DNA from: a virus
DNA: 28,656 bases
Virus record (IMG/VR): IMGVR_UViG_3300023179_000394
Span: 1 to 28,656 of that record
Direction: 5' to 3' (one strand)
Part shown: positions 1 through 6,668 of the stretch, in pieces
Layout of the letters: every line of letters starts with the position of its first letter
How positions within the stretch are numbered: the stretch's first letter is position 1
Translations under genes and position numbers: made by a program
The notes under the pieces: model-generated
What the model was told of the DNA's origin: nothing
What the model saw: only the letters and a program-made list of their open reading frames with translations
Databases searched by the model: none

Positions 1-87
1 AAAGTTATACATTTTCCAAAATGCTTTTTCAAATTCCTTATATAGTTTAACATACTGTTTTTGGTTTTGTTCTGCTTTATTTAACAT
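1..87 (-). CDS. Hypothetical protein, N-terminal part (cut by window edge)
   Basis: An open frame begins with ATG at 87-85 and runs off the left edge, giving 29 residues (MLNKAEQNQKQ... WKMYNF) rich in Lys, Gln and aromatics. I do not recognise it. The start is supported by a sigma70-like promoter whose -10 box lies exactly 6 bp upstream, the arrangement seen at many genes here. There is no Shine-Dalgarno sequence. Length and function cannot be judged from this fragment. Confidence 0.6.
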   Translation of the reverse strand, partial: MLNKAEQNQKQYVKLYKEFEKAFWKMYNF

Positions 88-93
88 ACCTAT

Positions 94-121
94 ATTATAT
101 TAGAATTTGGCATAAACACAA
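94..121 (-). promoter_or_regulatory. Sigma70-like promoter, leaderless type
   Basis: On the minus strand TTGTGT (121-116), a 16-bp spacer and TATAAT (99-94) are followed by 6 bp and then the ATG at 87. Predicted +1 is the A of the start codon. Confidence 0.6.
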
Positions 122-293
122 CTCCAAAATTGTTATTGACCAAATCCTATATTCCATTATACTATATGTACCACCTTAAGTTACGGCAGGAGGGGGGAGG
201 ACTGAACCTTTATAAAAAAAAGAGAGAAGTGGATGTGGTATTATAGGCAAAAATTAGGAAAGGGTCAAGCTTATTTATACTGAAATTGTTAGG
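122..293 (-). promoter_or_regulatory. Non-coding stretch with an orphan strong promoter and a polypyrimidine tract
   Basis: A near-consensus promoter reads leftwards: TTGACC (268-263), 17 bp, TATAAT (245-240), predicted +1 near 233. No start codon sits at +1, unlike its sister promoters. The predicted transcript starts with TCCACTT, has a U-run (about 218-211) and a C-rich tract (200-188), then AAGGTGG (about 180-174), which can pair with the 5-prime end with one bulge. No terminator is evident before the next promoter. A 20-codon frame from an ATG near 157 is too short to call. Confidence 0.4.
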
Positions 294-443
294 TTATTTC
301 CAAATCTTTTTGGTGATTAGGAAAATGGCCAAAAAAGCAACTACAATAAACCCTAATACTCCAAACTTACAAATTAGTAAGGGTTGATCATTTCCACTAA
401 TATGGTAAAGGGCATGTTCGAATAAGCAGATAGCACTTAACAT
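294..443 (-). CDS. Small membrane protein (49 aa)
   Basis: ATG at 443, TAA at 296-294. The product has a short N-terminal part (MLSAICLFEHALYHISG) and then one strong hydrophobic helix, about residues 27-43 (GVLGFIVVAFLAIFLIT), ending KKIWK. That pattern fits a single-pass inner-membrane peptide with a positive C-terminus. Function is unknown. A promoter with -10 TATAAT 6 bp upstream of the ATG, lying in the 3-prime end of the neighbouring gene, supports the start. There is no Shine-Dalgarno sequence. Confidence 0.6.
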   Translation of the reverse strand: MLSAICLFEHALYHISGNDQPLLICKFGVLGFIVVAFLAIFLITKKIWK

Positions 444-449
444 AAGTTT

Positions 450-477
450 ATTATATATTAAGCGTATTGTTTGGCAA
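450..477 (-). promoter_or_regulatory. Sigma70-like promoter, leaderless type
   Basis: TTGCCA (477-472), 16 bp, TATAAT (455-450), 6 bp, then ATG at 443. It overlaps the last codons of the upstream gene (stop at 458). Confidence 0.65.
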
Positions 478-787
478 GCTCTAAATCTATATTCTTTTGT
501 AGATACCTAGTAACAGAGGCAATCCTATCCCCGCCCGAATACACGTAAGTGGGGAAGCGGGGGTCAGGCCTCATCTCCGTCATATACATTAGGTATTCGT
601 GGATAAGGGTAAGATCATCTACCTTCAAACCATTAACAAAATCGACTATCGAAACCCGGGCAAACTCGATAACCTTAGATTCTCCGGATTCCCGGATTGT
701 ATAGAACTCACACTGTTCAGATACGTATTCGGTCAAGTTAGAGATTAACTTGTTATATATCTCTTGACCTTTCTTCCATCTAGCCAT
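458..787 (-). CDS. Hypothetical protein (109 aa)
   Basis: Starts MARWKKGQEIYNKLISN and ends ELAKQYA. It appears soluble and mostly helical, with no motif I recognise. It lies in a stretch (about 460-1210) visibly richer in G and C than the rest of the window, which may mark recent acquisition. The start is supported by a promoter with TATAAT exactly 6 bp upstream of the ATG. The promoter of the next gene is embedded in its 3-prime end. Function unknown. Confidence 0.7.
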   Translation of the reverse strand: MARWKKGQEIYNKLISNLTEYVSEQCEFYTIRESGESKVIEFARVSIVDFVNGLKVDDLTLIHEYLMYMTEMRPDPRFPTYVYSGGDRIASVTRYLQKNIDLELAKQYA

Positions 788-793
788 CAGTAT

Positions 794-821
794 ATTATAG
801 AGGGGATTAAGGATAATACAA
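794..821 (-). promoter_or_regulatory. Sigma70-like promoter, leaderless type
   Basis: TTGTAT (821-816), 16 bp, TATAAT (799-794), 6 bp, ATG at 787. Confidence 0.6.
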
Positions 822-825
822 GTCT

Positions 826-902
826 ATTATTCCCAAACGGGGATAATCGTTGTTTAAGTTCGTGTAGAAACTAGACGGGGATAATCGTTGTTTGGGGATA
901 AT
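826..902. repeat. Short repeat cluster upstream of a promoter
   Basis: A 19-bp direct repeat (ACGGGGATAATCGTTGTTT) occurs at 837-855 and 875-893. The core GGGGATAAT occurs three times (839-847, 877-885, 894-902), with a near-inverted copy ATTATTCCC at 826-834. The cluster fills the gap between two early genes just upstream of the promoter for the gene at 787. It could be an operator or small iteron array. TTATCCCC on the minus strand resembles part of a DnaA box but does not match its consensus. Confidence 0.6.
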
Positions 903-905
903 AGA

Positions 906-1175
906 TTAATAAGGGTCTTTATAGTATTCCCAGGGTTCACTACTCATACCATTCCACCGAATAGCGGGGTCGTGGTTAAAGTATTCGATTAAGATATCAC
1001 GGTCCGCCCCTTCCAGTTTACTGATCGAGGTGCGAAAGGCGTGGAGTCTCTTATACTGAGGGTCTGGGCTATAGGTACAGTAATCGTAGATCGTGGTATA
1101 CAGGTATCGTGCTTCCTGAGATAGCTTACTGTATTTCTCTACCGGGATTCCTATCTTTTCAATTTCACTTATCAT
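906..1175 (-). CDS. Hypothetical protein (89 aa)
   Basis: Starts MISEIEKIGIPVEKYSKL and ends EPWEYYKDPY. It is small, soluble and rich in Tyr and acidic residues, and I do not recognise the family. Like its neighbour at 458-787 it is more GC-rich than the rest of the window. The start has no Shine-Dalgarno sequence but sits 6 bp after the -10 box of a well-formed promoter. Confidence 0.65.
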   Translation of the reverse strand: MISEIEKIGIPVEKYSKLSQEARYLYTTIYDYCTYSPDPQYKRLHAFRTSISKLEGADRDILIEYFNHDPAIRWNGMSSEPWEYYKDPY

Positions 1176-1181
1176 TCTCGT

Positions 1182-1210
1182 ATTATGAAGGCCGCCGAAT
1201 TATTAGTCAA
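1182..1210 (-). promoter_or_regulatory. Sigma70-like promoter, leaderless type
   Basis: TTGACT (1210-1205) inside the recurrent context GCTTGACT, 17 bp, CATAAT (1187-1182), 6 bp, ATG at 1175. Confidence 0.65.
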
Positions 1211-1266
1211 GCATTTCCCTGTATTACCCACTATTTTTGTATTTCGCACTCTAACTACTTGTAGCT

Positions 1267-1425
1267 TCAGAATCCCGGGCTGATAGGCCAGTGCAAATTA
1301 TTACATTTTTCCTTAATTTTCCCCCAAATATCCTGTATTTTCCATATAATTTGTGTTAAAATCTCCAGGATTCCTACTAGTAAACACCCCCCTATAATAA
1401 GAAGAAAGCTTAATATCCTATACAT
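1267..1425 (-). CDS. Small membrane protein (52 aa)
   Basis: ATG at 1425, TGA at 1269-1267. Residues 4-23 (ILSFLLIIGGCLLVGILEIL) form one hydrophobic helix, followed by an amphipathic Lys-rich segment (IWGKIKEKC) and a short tail. It is probably a single-pass membrane peptide, perhaps acting at the envelope; function unknown. A late-type CTAAATA motif lies at 1453-1447, so this gene would have a leader of roughly 15 bases, unlike most genes here. Confidence 0.55.
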   Translation of the reverse strand: MYRILSFLLIIGGCLLVGILEILTQIIWKIQDIWGKIKEKCNNLHWPISPGF

Positions 1426-1446
1426 TTAGACAATAATAAAGGCCAG

Positions 1447-1453
1447 TATTTAG
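1447..1453 (-). promoter_or_regulatory. Late-type promoter motif CTAAATA
   Basis: CTAAATA follows the stop codon of the fibre gene ending at 1455 and precedes the small membrane gene starting at 1425. By T4 late-promoter geometry +1 would be near 1441. Confidence 0.4.
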
Positions 1454-1454
1454 C

Positions 1455-2066
1455 CTATCCAGCTATTTCCCACAAAGTAATGGAAGAAGTAAACCCACTA
1501 TTATTATCAGCTGATCTATTAAACCTCCATACATTATTAGAAAATGTTGTACCTACTTGAACTTTATATGTTATGGAAGAAGAGAGATTACCTATAGTCG
1601 GAGAATCAAGAAACTCTATAACTGAAGATTCTCCCCCATATTGAGATCCAAATCCGAATCCTCCAGCAAATCCGTTAAGCTGGCTTCCAGAAGTTGAATT
1701 GCCTACGGGAGTGCTTTCCCTTAAAAGTCTAAACAAAGGAAGAGCTCCATATCTATCCCAATTAATAATTGCTTTAACAATAATTTTACTGGTCAATGTT
1801 TTAGGTACTATGCTACAGCTCAAAGATCCAGAGCCTTGTCCTTCTGTTGTAAGAGTAGTAATATCTGACCATGAATTAGGATAAAGCTGAATATCATTAT
1901 ATTCTGTAAGATAGGTTTGTTTAACTTGAAGTAAGCATCCTGGACTTGCTGCTACTATACCCGAGGGACTGGTTTTATACGTTGTTGTTCCGTCTGAGTA
2001 TGGGATTATAGCTGACCCTTTATTAGGAATACCTGTGTTTAATTGATTTATCGTAACGTCAGACAT
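1455..2066 (-). CDS. Tail-fibre/appendage protein with shared MADVTI-type N-terminus (203 aa)
   Basis: It starts MSDVTINQLNTGIPNKGSAI. Residues 1-50 closely match the paralog at 2160-2780, both continuing PYSDG.TTYKTSPSGIVAASPGC. After about residue 55 the two diverge, although both end in EIAG. The rest is Ser/Thr/Gly/Asn-rich with a beta-strand pattern typical of phage fibre tips. The conserved head probably docks to a common virion base and the variable C-terminal part would contact host or other fibres; this is inferred from the paralog pattern. There is no Shine-Dalgarno sequence; TTAAATA lies 6 bp before the ATG. Confidence 0.75.
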   Translation of the reverse strand: MSDVTINQLNTGIPNKGSAIIPYSDGTTTYKTSPSGIVAASPGCLLQVKQTYLTEYNDIQLYPNSWSDITTLTTEGQGSGSLSCSIVPKTLTSKIIVKAIINWDRYGALPLFRLLRESTPVGNSTSGSQLNGFAGGFGFGSQYGGESSVIEFLDSPTIGNLSSSITYKVQVGTTFSNNVWRFNRSADNNSGFTSSITLWEIAG

Positions 2067-2072
2067 ATAGAT

Positions 2073-2079
2073 TATTTAA
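2073..2079 (-). promoter_or_regulatory. Late-type promoter motif TTAAATA
   Basis: TTAAATA then 6 bp (ATCTAT) then ATG at 2066. The rest of the gap up to 2159 holds no convincing gene. It has a perfect palindrome (CTAAAGCTTTAG, 2117-2128) flanked by GCG/CGC, and short Arg/Lys-rich frames that could be a relic of a gene end. Confidence 0.5.
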
Positions 2080-2159
2080 TTGACAAGGCTGGTAAATCTC
2101 AAACTGAACCGTGCGCTAAAGCTTTAGGATTACGCTTTCTTTTTTTAAGACAAAATAAA

Positions 2160-2780
2160 TTAACCAGCTATTTCTTGAACAGTTAGGAAGGTTGGAACAC
2201 TAGAAGAATATGATAGATTTGAATTAAAAGACCCTCCCAATACAGAGTTATAGGCAGAAGAATCTTCAGCCCACATCTGAAGTTTATAGCATATCTCATT
2301 AAGATTGGTTAGACTAGGTGAATCTAGATACATTCCAGAATGAGTTGCTGCTATTTGATTACCTGGTACATAGGTTGTAGTACCCGCTCTTAAAGCACTT
2401 CCTCGGCTATCTCCTAGAATTGTATCAGAAGATATTCCATTTATTACCCTTACCACCTTTAATGCTGAGACTTGTGTTCCTGTTCCGTAATTATAAGATA
2501 CAGAGCAAGAACCTGACCAATTAATTAAGAACTTACTGCTAGTAGAAGAGGGAGTTATGTAGGCTGAAAGTGTAGGAACGTCTACCCATATTTGACCAAA
2601 ATTATGGGTAAATATAGATGTTCTCACTACCTGCTTTACTTGTAAAATACACCCCGGACTAGCCGCCACTATACCCGAAGGACTGGTTTTGTACGTTGTA
2701 GAACCATCAGAATAAGGGATAACGGCTGTATTCTTATTCGGTATGCCTTGGTTTAATTGTCCTATTGTTACATCAGCCAT
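2160..2780 (-). CDS. Tail-fibre/appendage protein with MADVTI N-terminus (206 aa)
   Basis: It starts MADVTIGQLNQGIPNKNTAV and shares its first ~55 residues with the gene at 1455-2066, including SPSGIVAASPGCILQVKQ. The C-terminal two thirds are different, being Ser/Tyr/Asn-rich and beta-like, ending TVQEIAG. The pair looks like an ancient duplication with divergent distal domains. It is expected to be a virion appendage protein expressed late. There is no Shine-Dalgarno sequence; TTAAATA lies 5 bp before the ATG. Confidence 0.75.
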   Translation of the reverse strand: MADVTIGQLNQGIPNKNTAVIPYSDGSTTYKTSPSGIVAASPGCILQVKQVVRTSIFTHNFGQIWVDVPTLSAYITPSSTSSKFLINWSGSCSVSYNYGTGTQVSALKVVRVINGISSDTILGDSRGSALRAGTTTYVPGNQIAATHSGMYLDSPSLTNLNEICYKLQMWAEDSSAYNSVLGGSFNSNLSYSSSVPTFLTVQEIAG

Positions 2781-2785
2781 ATGAT

Positions 2786-2792
2786 TATTTAA
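2786..2792 (-). promoter_or_regulatory. Late-type promoter motif TTAAATA
   Basis: TTAAATA, 5 bp (ATCAT), ATG at 2780. It lies in the 31-bp gap after the preceding fibre gene. Confidence 0.5.
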
Positions 2793-2811
2793 TGACTAAG
2801 TAGGATATTAA

Positions 2812-3225
2812 TTAAATCTGTATCACGAGTACATTTATATCAGAGGGTTGAGCGTTACCTCCGGAATTTAGAACATATATCTTTACATATGTGGTAGCAC
2901 GCTCATAAACCATAACACCTCCCATAAGGCCGTTATAGTCGGTTGTAGCAAACACCAAATAGTTTGAATTAGGCAATGCATTGGTAAAAGTTATTGTATG
3001 AATGCCCCCCGAATAGGAATTAGACTGTACGTTATATGCATTTGAAATTGTATTGTTTGAATTAGCTTTGCAAAATGCTTTAATAAAATTAGGAATTATA
3101 CTTAGAGCGTTAGCTGTTAGGCTTGATACAAGAGTTTTATTTGTGGCCAGACCTGTAGAAAAAGGAATAAAATGGCTTCCAGAGGGAATACCTGAGTCTA
3201 ATTGTCCTATTGTTACGTCAGCCAT
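2812..3225 (-). CDS. Short tail-fibre protein with MADVTI N-terminus (137 aa)
   Basis: It begins MADVTIGQLDSGIPSGSHFIPFSTG, the same head module as the other fibre paralogs (hydrophobic VTI..L, then a P(F/Y)S.G turn). The distal part (about residues 55-137) is a short beta-rich domain containing ALPNSNYLVFATTDYNG and ending INVLVIQI. It has the look of a small tip domain. The start is 5 bp after CTAAATA and no Shine-Dalgarno sequence is present. Confidence 0.75.
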   Translation of the reverse strand: MADVTIGQLDSGIPSGSHFIPFSTGLATNKTLVSSLTANALSIIPNFIKAFCKANSNNTISNAYNVQSNSYSGGIHTITFTNALPNSNYLVFATTDYNGLMGGVMVYERATTYVKIYVLNSGGNAQPSDINVLVIQI

Positions 3226-3230
3226 ACCAA

Positions 3231-3237
3231 TATTTAG
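3231..3237 (-). promoter_or_regulatory. Late-type promoter motif CTAAATA
   Basis: CTAAATA, 5 bp (TTGGT), ATG at 3225. Confidence 0.5.
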
Positions 3238-3251
3238 GCTTTTTTAGTAAC

Positions 3252-4460
3252 TTATGTTAGTACGTCTATACAGGGAAAATACTTTAAAAACAAATCATTA
3301 GAACTATCTCTAAGCCTTTTTATCTTCCCATATATTTCATCATAAAAATTCCATGCCAAAGGAATAAACAGTATTTTGTCTGATTTTTCTTCTAGTAAAG
3401 ATGAAGTACTTTTTATTAAGATGTTAGATCCAGGAGTATAAAGACCTTGCTTCAAGGGATTGTCGTCCAATATATAATCTAAAGTTGCCTTTGAAAAGTT
3501 AAGTAATGTATTTCCTTTTGCAGCTGCTCCATATCCTATAATCTTAAAGCCTTTATTCCTATGGGTGTCTATAGTAGACTTAAAATCATATGCTATTTTT
3601 TCTGCATTTTCTGCGAATTTCTCGTATGTAGAAAGGTTATATAACCCCATTTCTTTTTCAAAAGTATTATTTAATAAGTCCTTATCATTATGTTTTGTTT
3701 TTGAGGCTTCAAATACATAGCTTAATCCGTGAATTTTATAAACACTAACATTGTTTAGAAAAAATTTACATTTTTCTAAAATCGTCTTCATTGACTTTGT
3801 ACTAAAGAAAGATACGTGCTCATGATAAATGGTATCAAATTCATTATTACCAATCATTGCAGCCTGAGAAGTTTGAATAAAGAGAAGCCCTTCCTCATCT
3901 AGCAAATCATAACACTGATTGAGAAAAGATGTTATATCATGGGTATGAGCAAAAACATTTTGAGCAATTATTAAGCTATATTTTCCGCTTATCTTATTTG
4001 AAGGGAAGAAATCACAAATAATATTATGATTCTTACTACTCCTTTCATATAAATTTTCTGCAGGATCTATTCCAAATGTTTCTACTCCTAGCTTTTTATA
4101 ATAGTCAAGCTGAGTACCATCATTGCATGCTATATCGAGTACAGATTTTGGCTTCTTGTTAAAAAGCTTTTCATATCTCTGTACTGTTTCATGGGCAAAA
4201 AAATTAAAATACTCATGTAGTGTGTTAGTTGTTCCGCTCACATAAAGATAATTCTTAAACATAAGTTCAGGATTTACAGCTACACTTAATTGCATATGAA
4301 AGCACTTGTGGCATAAATTAAGCTTTAAAGGATATTCCTCTAGGTACTCTTCTTCTTTATGATATAAATTTGCCAAAGGCTGTTCATTAAGGTCAAGCAA
4401 TTCATCTACAGGATTACCACAACACCTACATTCTAAAATTGTCTTAAAACTTTCACTCAT
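3252..4460 (-). CDS. Sugar C-methyltransferase, TylCIII/Methyltransf_13-14 type (402 aa)
   Basis: The domain order is that of NDP-hexose C-methyltransferases. An N-terminal zinc-binding region has cysteines at 11, 14, 50 and 53 (CRCC... CHKC). A class I SAM fold has motif I VLDIACNDG at 107-115. The family-typical IYHEHVSFF (211-219) is expected to hold the catalytic His/Tyr region. A C-terminal Rossmann-like domain carries GYGAAAKGNTLL (309-320). Length is normal for the family. It probably adds a methyl group to a carbon of a nucleotide-linked keto-sugar, which fits the epimerase gene just upstream (8-bp overlap, 4453-4460). It is the last gene of the glycan operon starting near 7766. The exact sugar cannot be inferred. 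Confidence 0.88.
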   Translation of the reverse strand: MSESFKTILECRCCGNPVDELLDLNEQPLANLYHKEEEYLEEYPLKLNLCHKCFHMQLSVAVNPELMFKNYLYVSGTTNTLHEYFNFFAHETVQRYEKLFNKKPKSVLDIACNDGTQLDYYKKLGVETFGIDPAENLYERSSKNHNIICDFFPSNKISGKYSLIIAQNVFAHTHDITSFLNQCYDLLDEEGLLFIQTSQAAMIGNNEFDTIYHEHVSFFSTKSMKTILEKCKFFLNNVSVYKIHGLSYVFEASKTKHNDKDLLNNTFEKEMGLYNLSTYEKFAENAEKIAYDFKSTIDTHRNKGFKIIGYGAAAKGNTLLNFSKATLDYILDDNPLKQGLYTPGSNILIKSTSSLLEEKSDKILFIPLAWNFYDEIYGKIKRLRDSSNDLFLKYFPCIDVLT

Positions 4461-5379
4461 AATTACGGTAGCTACTCCTTACTGTCTTCACGCATTTATC
4501 GAGATTATTTTTTAACGAATCGACAATAGATACCATAGTATCTTCGAACTGAAATTGAAATGTGTCAATAAATTTTTTAGTTTGAATAGAGAAGTTATAT
4601 GCTTTTGTCTGAAGCTTAACATTTGTTATTTTTTCTATTTGATCAACATCATATTCTTGAACAGGTACTTGAAGGGTGGTTCCCACCTCTTGTGCAATTT
4701 GACCGCTTGTGCTATTAAATGAGGCAAGATTGTAGATGCCTCTATTATCCTTATTAGATACTAAAATTTTATCTATAGCTCTACTTAAATCATTTATTCC
4801 TAAGATAGGGCGCATTATATCTTTTACATAAAGCTTTATATGATTATCTGATAATGCAGAATTGACCATAGAATTTATCATTAAATCAACTCTAAGATGC
4901 GGCGACCACCCGTTGACGGTGCCCAATCTTAAGCCATAATATTGTTTACCAGATTGTGAGGCATAAAGATCGATTACCTGCTTACTTAAATCGTACGGGT
5001 TATTAGGTATGAATTCACTATACTCTTCATTTACACTACTGGCTTGAGTATTACCATAAACACTAGAACTACTTGCATATATAAATTTTTGATTAAAAGT
5101 AATTTTATTTAAAAGATTTACAAAATTTCGAACGTTATTATTAAATGATGAATTTATATTACCGTCACACATCTTAACTGAACTATGACCCGCTAGAAGA
5201 ATAATAGAATCAAATTGTTGTATAAAACTTTCTTCTAGTTGATTAAAATCAAGCGAAGAGTCATTAGATGGGGTAAACCAATTTAAATCTACATTTTCTA
5301 TTGAATATTTTTCCGATAATTTATGACGAAGAAAGCTACCTACATATCCATTTCCGCCTAATAATAATATTTTGTTCAT
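4453..5379 (-). CDS. NAD-dependent epimerase/dehydratase, extended SDR (308 aa)
   Basis: The N-terminal dinucleotide-binding motif GGNGYVG is at 8-14. The active-site region has SSSSVYG at 103-109 and the Tyr-x3-Lys pair at Y129/K133 (PYDLSKQ). These mark a nucleotide-sugar epimerase, dehydratase or reductase. It is a little shorter than many family members. The start overlaps the end of the upstream glycosyltransferase (ATGA at 5376-5379), and its end overlaps the methyltransferase, so all are translationally coupled. It probably supplies the sugar intermediate that the methyltransferase acts on. Substrate unknown. Confidence 0.88.
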   Translation of the reverse strand: MNKILLLGGNGYVGSFLRHKLSEKYSIENVDLNWFTPSNDSSLDFNQLEESFIQQFDSIILLAGHSSVKMCDGNINSSFNNNVRNFVNLLNKITFNQKFIYASSSSVYGNTQASSVNEEYSEFIPNNPYDLSKQVIDLYASQSGKQYYGLRLGTVNGWSPHLRVDLMINSMVNSALSDNHIKLYVKDIMRPILGINDLSRAIDKILVSNKDNRGIYNLASFNSTSGQIAQEVGTTLQVPVQEYDVDQIEKITNVKLQTKAYNFSIQTKKFIDTFQFQFEDTMVSIVDSLKNNLDKCVKTVRSSYRNYE

Positions 5380-6032
5380 GATATTTGATGTCTTTTTACT
5401 CCATTATAATCAAGAGTATTTAATATTTTATATTTTAAATCATTTAATCCAGATATCATACAAGTTTGTGCTTGAACAAGCTCTCTAACAAATGCAGTAT
5501 TTTCAATAAGAAGACATTGATCATGAAGCAAGGAATTGGGAAGAAGCTCTTTATAATTATTTGTAACTGTATCAAATTGAATATTTTGAAGCTCCCATCT
5601 CTTAAACATTTCATCATCCTCTTGCCCCCATCCCCAGATTTTATTTGAAAAACCGTTTACCTGTTTATATACAGAAACAGGGAACCCTACAGCTTTATAA
5701 TAAAATTCGTGATATGTCTTGCTGCAAAATTTTGTAGTTTTGTTTATCTTATAATCGGTGTCCAAAGGAATAATGTCTACAGGATGAAAGATAAAGATGT
5801 CGTCATCTTTCATATCTTTAGAAAAAATATCAAACCCTATATTAATATTTCTTCCTAAATTGAAAAGCGTTTTTCCATTACGTGTAGGGCCTGTCATTTG
5901 TTCTACAATTATAATTTCATAGTTTTCTAAATTTTTATTTAAATATTCTCTAAAAGGATCTAAAAAAGCTTCTAGAGCGTGTTTGTAACAGATATCTTCT
6001 TCTTTATAAGGCAATACAAAATGTGTTTTCAT
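5376..6032 (-). CDS. Glycosyltransferase resembling the GT7 beta-1,4-galactosyltransferase fold (218 aa)
   Basis: Several blocks align by eye with beta-4-galactosyltransferase-like enzymes: FNLGRNINIGF (57-67), FHPVDIIPLD (82-91, where animal enzymes have a DVD metal site), and NGFSNKIWGWGQEDDE (126-141), which matches the hallmark GWGxEDD acceptor/metal loop. No signal or membrane anchor is present, so it would act in the host cytoplasm. The first Asp of the DVD motif is replaced by Pro, which may alter metal use. It overlaps both neighbours by 4 bp. Acceptor and donor sugars are unknown; the GT7 assignment is by motif only. Confidence 0.78.
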   Translation of the reverse strand: MKTHFVLPYKEEDICYKHALEAFLDPFREYLNKNLENYEIIIVEQMTGPTRNGKTLFNLGRNINIGFDIFSKDMKDDDIFIFHPVDIIPLDTDYKINKTTKFCSKTYHEFYYKAVGFPVSVYKQVNGFSNKIWGWGQEDDEMFKRWELQNIQFDTVTNNYKELLPNSLLHDQCLLIENTAFVRELVQAQTCMISGLNDLKYKILNTLDYNGVKRHQIS

Positions 6033-6667
6033 AAAATTTTTCTATAAAAAGCATCCCCCCAATTACAATGGTCAACCCATTTAGTTTCTTCTCTTTTAAA
6101 ATTAAATGCTAAAAGAAAATCATCAATCTCGCTTACTAGTGCGCAATTTTCATAAAGATAATCACTATTAACTTCAAGATATATCCAATTAATATGGCTT
6201 AGCGTTTCTCTAGCTCCCTTTAATACCTCTAGCTCATACCCCTGAACATCAATATTCATAAAATCACAATCTTGAATTTTAAATGAATCAAGAGTTTTTA
6301 TCTCTACCTGCTCTTTTCTAGGAAATGAAACCCATGAATGCTTTTCTAAATGAAGCAAGGGCTTTAACAGAGAGCTGCTTTCTCCGTTAGAAGCTAGATA
6401 AAGCTCTTTATCCTCTTCGCTTGATCCAAGTCCAAAATTATATGATAATATTGTCTCTAGGTGCATCGGCTTACTTTTCATAAAGTTATCTAAATTTACT
6501 TTAAGCTCAGAATATATAGAAGGGCTTACTTCAAAAAATATTATTTTTTTAATATCTGTATCTCTAGAGTATACGTGAAGCTCTTGGCCGACATGAGCCC
6601 CCACGTGAATGACTCCCTTAGGATGTATGTTCCAAGCATTCTTTAAATAATAATAATCTATAAGCAT
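6029..6667 (-). CDS. FkbM-family methyltransferase (212 aa)
   Basis: Motif I GVIHVGAHVGQE (18-29) and the FkbM signature DFMNIDVQGYELEVLKGA (135-152) are clear. Family members O-methylate sugars or other hydroxyl groups using SAM. The length fits a single-domain FkbM enzyme. The start ATG (6667) follows the GT17-like gene's TAA by 1 bp, and the stop overlaps the next start by 4 bp, so it is part of the same coupled operon. It probably caps a glycan; acceptor unknown. A second, unrelated FkbM gene is at 27292. Confidence 0.88.
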   Translation of the reverse strand: MLIDYYYLKNAWNIHPKGVIHVGAHVGQELHVYSRDTDIKKIIFFEVSPSIYSELKVNLDNFMKSKPMHLETILSYNFGLGSSEEDKELYLASNGESSSLLKPLLHLEKHSWVSFPRKEQVEIKTLDSFKIQDCDFMNIDVQGYELEVLKGARETLSHINWIYLEVNSDYLYENCALVSEIDDFLLAFNFKREETKWVDHCNWGDAFYRKIL

Positions 6668-6668
6668 A

